A DNA stretch of 44,527 nt from Eubacterium ramulus (GTDB taxonomy: Bacteria > Bacillota > Clostridia > Lachnospirales > Lachnospiraceae). The number at the start of each line of letters is the position of its first letter. Positions within the stretch are counted from its first letter, which is position 1. The translations under genes and the position numbers were made by a program. The notes below the pieces were generated by a model. That model was not told the origin of the DNA, ran no database searches, and saw nothing but the letters and a program-made list of their open reading frames with translations. Location: positions 1 through 44,527 of the forward strand of contig NZ_JRFU01000089.1 of the NCBI RefSeq assembly GCF_003122485.1, in the 5' to 3' direction. This document shows positions 8,159-16,517 of the stretch, one piece after another.

Positions 8159-9241
8159 TTACTCCTCTTCAGCTGCCTCAGCCTCTGTGTTCTGAGCGAG
8201 TGCTTTCATGCTCAGGCTGATCTTTCTGTCTGCCTCGTCGAAATCAACGATCTTAGCTTCGATTTCCTGTCCGATGCTTAATACATCAGCTGGTTTCTCA
8301 ACGTGATCTCTGGAGATCTGGGAAACATGAAGTAAAGCGTCAACACCCGGTGCAAGCTCTACGAATGCGCCGAAGTCTGTCATACGTGCAACTTTACCTG
8401 TTACAACGTTTCCAACTGCATATTTCTCAGCAGCATTGTTCCAAGGATTCTCCTCCGGGAATTTTACGCTGAGTGCGATCTTTGTATCTTTGATATCTTT
8501 GATAAATACTTTTACAGTATCGCCAACTTTGTAGATTTTTTTCGGGTTGTCTACACGGCCCCAGGACATCTCAGAGATATGAAGAAGTCCGTCTGCTCCG
8601 CCAAGGTCGATGAATGCACCGAAGTCTGTGATGTTTTTAACAGTTCCTTCGATAACATCGCCAATGTTGATCTTCTCTAATAACTCTTTCTGTTTACGCT
8701 CTTTCTCAGCAACCAGAAGCTGTTTTCTGTCACCGATGATACGTCTTCTTCTCGGGTTGAACTCAGTTAATACGAACTGAATCTCCTGATCTTTGTATTT
8801 GCCAAGATCTCTCTCATAAGTATCAGATACAAGGCTTGCCGGAATGAAGATTCTTGTCTCATCCAGAACAACACTTAAACCACCGTCTAATACCTGGCTT
8901 ACTGTACCTGTTAATACTTCGCCGTTCTCGAAAGCCTCTTTCAGACGCTCGCTGCCTTTCTCAGCTGCAAGACGTTTGTATGTAAGGAGAACCTGTCCCT
9001 CACCGTCGTTTACTTTCAGAACTTTTGCTTCCATGGTATCGCCAACGGAAACAACAGTAGTAAGGTCTACATTATTGTCGTTTGTGTATTCGTTTCTGGT
9101 AATAATTCCGTCTGATTTATAGCCAATATTCAGGATAATTTCATCCGGTTTCACATCTATAACAGTGCCTTCGACTACCTCTCCATTTCTGATTGTTTTT
9201 AAAGATTCTTCCAACATTTGTTCAAAACTCATTTCTGACAT
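8159..9241 (-). CDS. rpsA: Ribosomal protein S1 / S1 RNA-binding protein, four S1 domains
   Basis: The 360-residue protein is built of four S1 (OB-fold) RNA-binding repeats, at about 18-88, 100-170, 187-256 and 271-341. The last two show the classic DFGAFIDLGGADGLLHISE and DFGAFVELAPGVDALLHVSQ. Firmicute S1 proteins are shorter than the six-domain E. coli form and act in translation of weakly structured leaders. I start at the ATG at 9241 because the AGGAGG ribosome site lies 9 bases upstream; an upstream TTG would turn that site into codons. The first 20 bases overlap the end of ispH in another frame. Confidence 0.93.
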   Translation of the reverse strand: MSEMSFEQMLEESLKTIRNGEVVEGTVIDVKPDEIILNIGYKSDGIITRNEYTNDNNVDLTTVVSVGDTMEAKVLKVNDGEGQVLLTYKRLAAEKGSERLKEAFENGEVLTGTVSQVLDGGLSVVLDETRIFIPASLVSDTYERDLGKYKDQEIQFVLTEFNPRRRRIIGDRKQLLVAEKERKQKELLEKINIGDVIEGTVKNITDFGAFIDLGGADGLLHISEMSWGRVDNPKKIYKVGDTVKVFIKDIKDTKIALSVKFPEENPWNNAAEKYAVGNVVTGKVARMTDFGAFVELAPGVDALLHVSQISRDHVEKPADVLSIGQEIEAKIVDFDEADRKISLSMKALAQNTEAEAAEEE

Positions 9242-10103
9242 ATTTTTGAACCTCCTCAATAATATTATTTGGGGTTGAAGCCCCTGCTGTAATACCTACG
9301 TAGTCGAAACGCGAAAAGTCAGAATTCTCTAGATCTTCTTTCGTTTGTATAAAGTAAGTATTTCTACATTTTTCAGAGCAGATTTCATACAACTTTCTTG
9401 TATTGGAGCTGCTTATCCCTCCGATTACTAACATTGCATCCACTCTGCCAGAAAGTTCTCTTGCCGCTTCCTGACGTTCCTTGGTGGCATTGCATATCGT
9501 ATTGTGAACAACAAATTTTTTATCCTTGTCCACCGTACTCTCACTATCATACCCTTTTTTTTGAATAATTTCAATAAGTTCTTGAAATTTATTGTAATTA
9601 AATGTTGTTTGTGCGACAATACAGACCTTTTTCCACGGTTTCAGATCCAGATTCTGTGCTTCATCGACCGTAGAGATCACCGAAGTACGTGTTTCATCCG
9701 ACCATCCGACGATTCCCTGCACCTCCGGATGATCCCCGCTTCCGATGATCACCACATAATATCCTTTTTCCGAATACTCCTGTACCAGCTTATGAATCTT
9801 TTTTACAAACGGACAGGTGGCATCCACCACGCGCAGTCCATCCGCGGTCAGTTCTTCCTGTTCCCGGCGGGTGACACCATGGGAACGGATCACGATCGTA
9901 CCCTCGGTAAGTTCTTTGGCTTCCTCCAGGGAATGAATGACCTGCACACCTTTTTTCTCCAGATCATCGATCACCGTCTCATTGTGAATGATTGGTCCAT
10001 ACGTATAAACCGGCGAAAACTGTTTGGCTTCCTCATACACGGTATCCACTGCCCGGTTTACGCCAAAACAAAATCCTGCCATCTTTGCAAGTTCTACTTT
10101 CAT
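9222..10103 (-). CDS. ispH: 4-hydroxy-3-methylbut-2-enyl diphosphate reductase
   Basis: IspH catalyses the last step of the MEP isoprenoid pathway, giving IPP and DMAPP, using a [4Fe-4S] cluster. The three cluster cysteines are visible at FCFGV (Cys12), DATCPFV (about Cys96) and NTICNAT (about Cys203). The conserved IHNE, RSHGV and GSSSNT-like GISSSNTRKL motifs for substrate binding are also present. It overlaps cmk by four bases (ATGA type) upstream and rpsA downstream. In some Clostridia ispH and rpsA are one fused gene; here the frames differ and both proteins are intact. Confidence 0.95.
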   Translation of the reverse strand: MKVELAKMAGFCFGVNRAVDTVYEEAKQFSPVYTYGPIIHNETVIDDLEKKGVQVIHSLEEAKELTEGTIVIRSHGVTRREQEELTADGLRVVDATCPFVKKIHKLVQEYSEKGYYVVIIGSGDHPEVQGIVGWSDETRTSVISTVDEAQNLDLKPWKKVCIVAQTTFNYNKFQELIEIIQKKGYDSESTVDKDKKFVVHNTICNATKERQEAARELSGRVDAMLVIGGISSSNTRKLYEICSEKCRNTYFIQTKEDLENSDFSRFDYVGITAGASTPNNIIEEVQKYVRNEF

Positions 10104-10774
10104 GCGTCCAGTCCTGCCTTTTTTGCCTGTTCATAAATCGCTTCCACAACTTCATCAATATTGAGATCAGAAGAATCCAGCATTACCGCATCTTCTGCTG
10201 CTTTTAATGGTGCGATCTCACGGTGCATGTCACGGTAATCACGCTCACTGATATCTTTTTCAATCTCTGCCAGATCACACTGTTCTCCTTTTGCCACCAG
10301 CTCATCATACCGGCGTTTTGCACGTACCTCTACGCTTGCTGTCAGGAAAATTTTTAACTGAGCATTCGGAAGGACACAGGTTCCGATATCTCTACCATCC
10401 ATAATGACATTGTGCTGTGCTGCCATATCCTGCTGCAGACTCAGCAGTTTTGCACGGACAAAACCGTAACCGCTGGTAGCGGATGCCATATTGCCGACTT
10501 CCTCCTGACGGATTTTATCGGAAATATCTTCGCCGTTTAACAACACTTTCTGCACACCATTTTCATAGGCAAGTGCAACAGAAATATCGTCACAGACTTC
10601 CTTTATTTTTTCTTCTTCCTCTGCCTTGATGCCATGCTGTAAAAAATAATATCCCATGGCACGGTACATGGCACCGGTATCTACATAAATAAAGGATATT
10701 TTTTTTGCCAGTTTTTTCGCAATGGTACTTTTGCCGGCGCCTGCCGGTCCATCGATCGCAATGTTAAAACTCAT
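10100..10774 (-). CDS. cmk: Cytidylate kinase
   Basis: Cmk phosphorylates CMP and dCMP with ATP. The 224-residue protein begins with FNIAIDGPAGAGKSTIAKKL, containing the P-loop, followed by YVDTGAMYRA and the DGRDIGTCVLP nucleotide-binding segment. These are diagnostic. The start at 10774 is where the family begins and has AGAGG about 10 bases upstream; a longer in-frame start would add 15 basic residues. It is the first gene of cmk-ispH-rpsA. Confidence 0.94.
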   Translation of the reverse strand: MSFNIAIDGPAGAGKSTIAKKLAKKISFIYVDTGAMYRAMGYYFLQHGIKAEEEEKIKEVCDDISVALAYENGVQKVLLNGEDISDKIRQEEVGNMASATSGYGFVRAKLLSLQQDMAAQHNVIMDGRDIGTCVLPNAQLKIFLTASVEVRAKRRYDELVAKGEQCDLAEIEKDISERDYRDMHREIAPLKAAEDAVMLDSSDLNIDEVVEAIYEQAKKAGLDA

Positions 10775-10915
10775 ATGTTCCAAACCTCTCTTGTTTCTAT
10801 TTATCTTTCTTTTATTCACAAATCTTTGTAAATTGTATAGGATTCTTTAAACTACTTTTCCTTATCCCTTAACTCATTTTAGAAATATCATGATCAAGCG
10901 TATTCTTTCAAAATG

Positions 10916-12163
10916 CTACTCAATGCTGATACCTGCCAGATAGCCTGTAGACCACGCGATCTGCAGATTAAACCCGCCGGTCACCGCATCCACATCCAGC
11001 ATCTCGCCGCACAGGTACAATCCCTGTACCAGCTTTGACTCCATCGTGGACGGATTTACTTCCTTGACTTTAATGCCGCCTCTTGTAACAATCGCCTCTT
11101 CCATTTTTCCAAGACCTGTGATAGTGCCCGGAAAATGCTTCAGCAGCGTCAGGAGGTGATGCCGTTCTTCTCTGGTGACAGAATGCACTTTTTTCTCCGG
11201 ATCAATGCCGGACAGTCCGATCAACACCGGCATCAGTTTTGCAGGAACCAGTCCATGCAGGGCATTCTTAAACTGCCGATTCACATTTTCTGCAAAATCA
11301 CGCTGTAAGCGTTTGTCTAACGGTTCTTCCTCCAGCGCCGGTTTCAGATCAATCTCAAATGCCAGCTCCTGCTTCATATATTTGTCAGGGATGCAGCTGC
11401 TTGCTGTCAGGACTAACGGTCCGCTGATGCCCTGATGGGTAAAAAGCATTTCTCCGAATTCAGAATATAACGTCTTTTTCCCGGATTTTACCGTGAGTGT
11501 CACATTTTTCAAGGACAATCCCTGCAACTGCGGGATATACTCTTCTGCAGTTGTCATTCCGATCAGGGAAGGACGTAATTCCGTAACAGTATGTCCCAGT
11601 TTTTGACACAGGGTAAAACCACTTCCATCCGAACCTGTCGTCGGATAAGACATGCCGCCACAGGCAACCACCACAGCATCGTACTCTGATACCTGATTTT
11701 TCTGATGGGTATCATGACAATCCCATCGAAGTCCCGTCACCTTTGTGCCATCACTTAAAATCTCCTGCACCTTTGTATTCAGGCAGACGCGCACTTTTTT
11801 TCTGCGCAATTCCTCTGTCAGCACACGGATCACATCAGACGCATGATCCGACTGCGGAAATACACGGTTTCCGCGCTCAGTCTTCATTTTCAGTCCCAGA
11901 CGTTCAAAATAATCCATTGTTGCATGATTATCAAAGGTATAGATTGCACTGTATAAAAATTTTTCATTTTTCCTGATCGCTGCAAACAGATCTTCCGTAT
12001 CACAGGCATTGGTCAGATTACACCGTCCCTTTCCTGTAATATAAATCTTTTTGCCAAGTTTTTCATTCTGTTCATACAGCGTTACCTGATGCCCGTTTCC
12101 GGCTGCGGTACACGCTGCCATCATTCCGGCTGCACCGCCGCCGATTACTGCCACATTACTCAT
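10916..12163 (-). CDS. HI0933-family FAD-dependent oxidoreductase
   Basis: The 415-residue flavoprotein belongs to the HI0933/YhiN family. The N-terminus NVAVIGGGAAGMMAACTAA is a Rossmann FAD-binding motif, followed by GKKIYITGKGRCNLTN, a family hallmark. The C-terminus GLYLCGEMLDVDAVTGGFN carries the second FAD contact. The bile-acid enzyme BaiN is one characterised relative, but nothing here indicates a bile-acid role. The substrate is unknown. No signal peptide or membrane helix is seen. It follows the RpiR-type regulator by 70 bases on the same strand, so the two may be cotranscribed. Confidence 0.88.
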   Translation of the reverse strand: MSNVAVIGGGAAGMMAACTAAGNGHQVTLYEQNEKLGKKIYITGKGRCNLTNACDTEDLFAAIRKNEKFLYSAIYTFDNHATMDYFERLGLKMKTERGNRVFPQSDHASDVIRVLTEELRRKKVRVCLNTKVQEILSDGTKVTGLRWDCHDTHQKNQVSEYDAVVVACGGMSYPTTGSDGSGFTLCQKLGHTVTELRPSLIGMTTAEEYIPQLQGLSLKNVTLTVKSGKKTLYSEFGEMLFTHQGISGPLVLTASSCIPDKYMKQELAFEIDLKPALEEEPLDKRLQRDFAENVNRQFKNALHGLVPAKLMPVLIGLSGIDPEKKVHSVTREERHHLLTLLKHFPGTITGLGKMEEAIVTRGGIKVKEVNPSTMESKLVQGLYLCGEMLDVDAVTGGFNLQIAWSTGYLAGISIE

Positions 12164-12233
12164 TCAATTTCTCCGATTTTCACTCATTTTTCTTATTTTG
12201 CAGAATGTCTGAATCTAAAATCCTGCAAAGCAG

Positions 12234-13181
12234 TTATTCTTTTTTGTCGGGATCCTCCCGGTCTACGTGATCCACTTTGCCGTATCGCATCTTCATATGG
12301 TCATCAATATAATTGATCTCATCACTTTCATAGACCTGATATTCGTCCCAGATGTCCTCCAGTGTTTCCAATGTCTCTGCCACTTCATTCTGCTTTCTCA
12401 TGCACAGAGCCACGACCAGTGCATTGATCACACTCAACGGAGCCACCAGGGAATCCACGATGGATGCCATATCACTCTTTGCGATCAGATTGCAGGAGGA
12501 ATACAGATTCATCGGGGAATGTACGCTGTCTGTCAGGGTGATCACTTTTGCATTCCGGTTGTTGGCAAATTCCATCGCCTTTAACGTACGCATGGAATAC
12601 CGCGGGAAACTGATACCGATGATCACATCCTCCTCACTGATGCGCACCATCTGCTCAAAAAGCTCACTGGAGCTGCTGGTATGAAGCAGATGCACATTGT
12701 CAAACATCAGATTGAAATAAAATGCCATAAAACTTGCCAGAGATGCACAGCTTCGAATTCCGACAATATAAATATGTTTTGCATTCAAAATGATATCCAG
12801 AGCCGCTTCAAAAGCATTCTGATCGATCTGATCTAACGTACTTTTAATTTTCTCTGCATCTGATTGTAATACAGTCTCAAGAATTTTTGACTGGCTGATT
12901 CTTCCGTATGTGACTTCCATACGCTGAATGGAATTTAATTTGTTCCGCACCAGTTCCTCCAGTGCTTTCTGAAATTCCGGATACCCGCGATATCCCAGAT
13001 GTGTTGCAAACCGCACCACGGTAGACTCACTGACACCGACAACTTTCCCCAGTTTTTCCGCTGTCAGAAATACAGCTTTGTCATAGTTATCGGTAATGTA
13101 TGTGGACAGTAACTTCTGTCCCTTACTCATACTGCTGTACTTTTCATTGATCCTGTTAATCAATTCATTTGAATTATTCAT
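12234..13181 (-). CDS. MurR/RpiR family transcriptional regulator
   Basis: The 315-residue protein has the RpiR layout. An N-terminal helix-turn-helix domain (about 1-80) includes VGVSESTVVRFATHLGYRGYPEFQ, and a C-terminal SIS phosphosugar-binding domain (about 120-250) includes IYIVGIRSCASLASFMAFYF and VIGISFPRYSMRTLKAME. Members sense phosphosugars and repress or activate sugar genes. The ligand here cannot be read from sequence. The start at 13181 has GGAG 7 bases upstream. A short palindrome lies just upstream and may be its own operator. Confidence 0.9.
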   Translation of the reverse strand: MNNSNELINRINEKYSSMSKGQKLLSTYITDNYDKAVFLTAEKLGKVVGVSESTVVRFATHLGYRGYPEFQKALEELVRNKLNSIQRMEVTYGRISQSKILETVLQSDAEKIKSTLDQIDQNAFEAALDIILNAKHIYIVGIRSCASLASFMAFYFNLMFDNVHLLHTSSSSELFEQMVRISEEDVIIGISFPRYSMRTLKAMEFANNRNAKVITLTDSVHSPMNLYSSCNLIAKSDMASIVDSLVAPLSVINALVVALCMRKQNEVAETLETLEDIWDEYQVYESDEINYIDDHMKMRYGKVDHVDREDPDKKE

Positions 13182-13201
13182 TTCTCTTCTCCATTTTTCA
13201 A

Positions 13202-13218
13202 GAATACAACATGTATTC
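13202..13218. promoter_or_regulatory. Inverted repeat upstream of the RpiR-type regulator
   Basis: GAATAC and GTATTC form a perfect 6-bp inverted repeat with a 5-base spacer, 20 bases upstream of the regulator's start codon. The position suits an autoregulatory operator; binding is inferred. Confidence 0.4.
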
Positions 13219-13292
13219 TTTATAATGCGTGTCAAACGTTGTGCCGCATCACGCTTAGTTACTAGTATACCTCAATTCTTCGCCGGAAACAA

Positions 13293-14555
13293 TTAGAACT
13301 TCCACTTTAGCAAAATCTCCCACAGGCACCAGGGATAATCTGATGCAAAAAGCGTTTCATCCGCAAGAATCCTGCGGGTCTGCACCGGCAATCCATTCCA
13401 CAAAATTTCTTCTGTTGCGACCACATCCCCTTCTGTGACCGGAAATGAAAGTTCCTTTTGTCCCTGGGGATTCATCGTAATTTCATCATTTTCTGAGACA
13501 AGTATTTGAAACGCACAGGCTTCTTTTGTCACAGACAGCGTATTTGTAAAATAATAATGGTTTTTTCCGAATGTCTTTACCATAGTCCGGTTCAGGTCTA
13601 TGGTCTGATGTTCTTCCTCTTTTAAAATCGTCCGGTTTTCATAATGGTCATTTCCGTATGAAATCAGTGCTTTCGAATCTTCCCATTTGTAATTCTTGTG
13701 ATTTGGCCACCCACATGCCAACAGAGCAAAGGTGTAAGTACGGTCATTTTGACGATATGCCCCCACATAACAATAACCGGCTTTTGCCGTAAAACCGGTT
13801 TTGCCAGAGATCACTCCATCCAGCATAGAAAGTAACGCATTATGATTGTTTAATGCTGCCTGAAATGTTCCATCGATACTGCTGATTGTTTTTGAAGCAG
13901 TTTCCGTAATTTCCAGAAATTTATCATTTTGGATACAGGCTGCCATGATCAGACTGAGATCATATGCCGTCGTCTGATGTTCACCTTTTTTATCGGAACG
14001 GTCCAGTCCGTTCGGGGTTACAAAATGCGTGTTCTGGCATCCAAATTCTGCTGCCCGTTCGTTCATCAAATCTGCAAAAGCTTCCACACTTCCTGCCACA
14101 TGTTCTGCAATGGCAGCTGCCGTGTCATTGTGGGATTCCAGCATCAGGGAATACAATAAATCTTCCAGTACAAACTGTGTCCCCGTTGGACAACCAAGCC
14201 GCACTTTTGGCATGCTGCAGGCGTGTTCCGAAAATGTCACCGTATCCTGTATTTTCCCACTCTCGATCGCCAGCAGACAGGTCATGATCTTCGTTGTACT
14301 GGCATTTGCCATCGGCGTGCCGGCATCTTTTCCGTACAAGATCCGCCCGGTATCCGCATCGGTCAATACTGCACTTTTGGCATACAGATTCAGATCCTCC
14401 CTGTGAAAATCTGCAAAATTCTGACTGATCTCCTCTGTTGGAAATCTGGTCGCTGCATAGCCGTTTTCTGTGAAAATAGCACATATAAAAATTGCGGTCA
14501 AAAATATACGCAAAAATATTCGTCCATGAAATTTACATTCAAAGTTCTGATACAT
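13293..14555 (-). CDS. D-alanyl-D-alanine carboxypeptidase (S11 family, DacF-like)
   Basis: This 420-residue penicillin-binding enzyme trims the terminal D-Ala of peptidoglycan stem peptides. An N-terminal hydrophobic segment (about 11-35, ending GYAA) acts as signal peptide. The three active-site motifs are STTK (Ser86-Lys89), SHN (141-143) and KTG (252-254). The C-terminal part (about 300-400) is the beta-rich domain found in DacA/DacF proteins. The extreme C-terminus, PWCLWEILLKWKF, is amphipathic or hydrophobic and could anchor the protein to the membrane. The ribosome site is weak (AGGA 13 bases upstream). Confidence 0.9.
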   Translation of the reverse strand: MYQNFECKFHGRIFLRIFLTAIFICAIFTENGYAATRFPTEEISQNFADFHREDLNLYAKSAVLTDADTGRILYGKDAGTPMANASTTKIMTCLLAIESGKIQDTVTFSEHACSMPKVRLGCPTGTQFVLEDLLYSLMLESHNDTAAAIAEHVAGSVEAFADLMNERAAEFGCQNTHFVTPNGLDRSDKKGEHQTTAYDLSLIMAACIQNDKFLEITETASKTISSIDGTFQAALNNHNALLSMLDGVISGKTGFTAKAGYCYVGAYRQNDRTYTFALLACGWPNHKNYKWEDSKALISYGNDHYENRTILKEEEHQTIDLNRTMVKTFGKNHYYFTNTLSVTKEACAFQILVSENDEITMNPQGQKELSFPVTEGDVVATEEILWNGLPVQTRRILADETLFASDYPWCLWEILLKWKF

Positions 14556-14584
14556 ATACTTTTGCTTTTCCTGTTTTTCACTAT

Positions 14585-14660
14585 TTTACGTATTTCCACA
14601 TTGATTCAGAACGTAAAACAAGTTTACATATTTCTGCATTAATTCAGAACATAAAACACA
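14585..14660. repeat. Imperfect tandem duplication, two 38-bp units
   Basis: Units at 14585-14622 and 14623-14660 match at about 31 of 38 positions, each containing ATTCAGAAC and TAAAACA. They lie just upstream of the carboxypeptidase gene on the minus strand. The first unit also has TTTTACGT and ACGTAAAA as inverted ends. Confidence 0.7.
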
Positions 14661-14729
14661 AAAGTACTCCCTGCCTGCATAACCTGACTTTTCTTTCCCA
14701 TAACATTGTGTTTTCCCTGTACAACAAAA

Positions 14730-14757
14730 CAGGAGCCAGCTAAAAAGCTAACTCCTG
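14730..14757 (-). terminator. Rho-independent terminator of the hydrogenase operon
   Basis: On the minus strand CAGGAGTTAGCT pairs with AGCTGGCTCCTG (two G-U pairs) across a 4-T loop, followed by TTTTGTTG. It lies about 27 bases after the hydrogenase stop. Confidence 0.88.
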
Positions 14758-14783
14758 CTATCAGTGATTCCACAACCTATTGA

Positions 14784-16517
14784 TTATCTCTGATTCGGCA
14801 TTTTCCATGCTTCATGATCCGTATGTAACAGTTCATGAGATTTATGAGATAACGGTTTCTCAAAGAAATCTTCATACGCTTTGATCACAGACGGATTCTC
14901 ATGAGAGAAACGAAGCGGATTCTTCTTATCCAGATGATACAGATTTCTTCTACGTACATCTGCAAGCTCCACGCCATCGGTGATTGGCTGACCACCGCCG
15001 CCAACGCAACCGCCCGGACAAGCCATCACTTCCACGAAATGGTATTCCGCTTCACCGGAACGGATTTTCTCCATCAGTTTTCTGGTATTGCCAAGTCCGT
15101 TGACAATAGCTGCTTTGATCTTGATGCCTGCGATCTCAAGCTCTGCTTCACGGATACCGTCCATACCACGTACCATTTTGAACATCTCAGGATCTGGATT
15201 TTTGCCATTTAATACATAGTATGCGGTTCTTAAAGCTGCCTCCATAACACCGCCGGTTGCGCCAAAGATGACACCTGCACCGGAGCCAATGCCTAACGGC
15301 TGGTCAAACTCTTCCTCCTCTAAGAATGCCGGAGAAACAAGTTCTGCCTTCAATACACGGTCTAACTCTCTGGTTGTCAGAGACAGATCTACATCCGGAC
15401 CTGCTCCCGCATCATCCATTCCCGGAATTTCACACTCATGTTTTTTTGCCACACAAGGCATAATGGAAACACTGAAAATTCTGGACGGATCTACATCCAG
15501 GATCTGTGCATAATAAGATTTTGCTACAGCGCCAAACATCTGCTGCGGAGATTTTGCGGTAGACAGATTTTTTGTCATGTCAGGATACTGAGATTTTACA
15601 AAGCGGACCCAACCCGGACAGCAGGACGTAAACATTGGCCATGAATACTGATCTGCATGTGTCATACGCTCCAAAAACTCATTTCCTTCTTCCATAATGG
15701 TCAGATCGGCAGAAAAGTTGGTATCAAATACATAGTCAACACCAAGGGCTCGCACCGCTGCTGCCAGTCTCTTCTCTGTTGCCATCTCCCGTGGAAGATC
15801 TAAGCCCTCACCCCATGCTGCACGGACAGCAGGTGCGATCTGAACAACCACGATTTTCTCCGGATCATGAACTGCATTCATGAACGGATCAATATCATCA
15901 CGCTCATACAGCGCACCAACCGGACAGTGGGTGATACACTGTCCACAGACTGCACAGTCGGATTCTGTAATCTTCTTTCTGCCAGATACGCCAACGCTGG
16001 TACGTTTTCCAGTATTGATCATATCCCAGATTCCAAGTCCCTGTACTTTCTCACAGATCTGAACACAACGCATACATTTGATACACTTGCTTGCATTACG
16101 GATCAGTGGGAAATCCTGCGGCCATTCATTTACTTCATAATGTTCTTCAAACGGAACTTCCCCGATATTCAGTTCATTTGCCACCGTCTGCAGACTGCAA
16201 TTTCCACTTTTCACACAGGAAGTACAATGTGCATCATGCTCAGACAGAATAAACTGAACGTTCATACGGCGGGCATGCTGCGCTTTATAACTGTTTGTAT
16301 AGACAACCATTCCTTCTTCTACTACGGTATTACAGGAAGCTACCAATGTCTCTTTGCCCTCTATTTCTACCACACAGATACGGCAGGATGCGATCTCATT
16401 TATCTCTTTTAAGTAACACAATGTCGGAATCTTGATGCCCACCTGAGCAGCAGCTGCCAGAATTGTCGTACCCTCCGGCACCTGAACTTTTTTATTGTTA
16501 ATTGTTAAATTTACCAT
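14784..16517 (-). CDS. hydA: [FeFe] hydrogenase catalytic subunit, CpI-like domain layout
   Basis: This 577-residue enzyme makes or oxidises H2 with ferredoxin-type electron carriers. In order it has a [2Fe-2S] domain (Cys34, 45, 48, 62), a His-Cys3 cluster site (HDAHCTSCVKSGNC, 94-107), two [4Fe-4S] motifs (145-155 and 188-198) and the H-cluster domain. TSCCPGW (297-303), MPCVAKKHE (353-361) and MACPGGCVGGGG (498-509) are the three H-cluster signatures; Cys299, 300, 355, 500 and 504 nearly match C. pasteurianum CpI numbering. The ATG overlaps the last codons of the upstream flavoprotein gene, so the two are probably translated together. A terminator follows. Confidence 0.95.
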   Translation of the reverse strand: MVNLTINNKKVQVPEGTTILAAAAQVGIKIPTLCYLKEINEIASCRICVVEIEGKETLVASCNTVVEEGMVVYTNSYKAQHARRMNVQFILSEHDAHCTSCVKSGNCSLQTVANELNIGEVPFEEHYEVNEWPQDFPLIRNASKCIKCMRCVQICEKVQGLGIWDMINTGKRTSVGVSGRKKITESDCAVCGQCITHCPVGALYERDDIDPFMNAVHDPEKIVVVQIAPAVRAAWGEGLDLPREMATEKRLAAAVRALGVDYVFDTNFSADLTIMEEGNEFLERMTHADQYSWPMFTSCCPGWVRFVKSQYPDMTKNLSTAKSPQQMFGAVAKSYYAQILDVDPSRIFSVSIMPCVAKKHECEIPGMDDAGAGPDVDLSLTTRELDRVLKAELVSPAFLEEEEFDQPLGIGSGAGVIFGATGGVMEAALRTAYYVLNGKNPDPEMFKMVRGMDGIREAELEIAGIKIKAAIVNGLGNTRKLMEKIRSGEAEYHFVEVMACPGGCVGGGGQPITDGVELADVRRRNLYHLDKKNPLRFSHENPSVIKAYEDFFEKPLSHKSHELLHTDHEAWKMPNQR

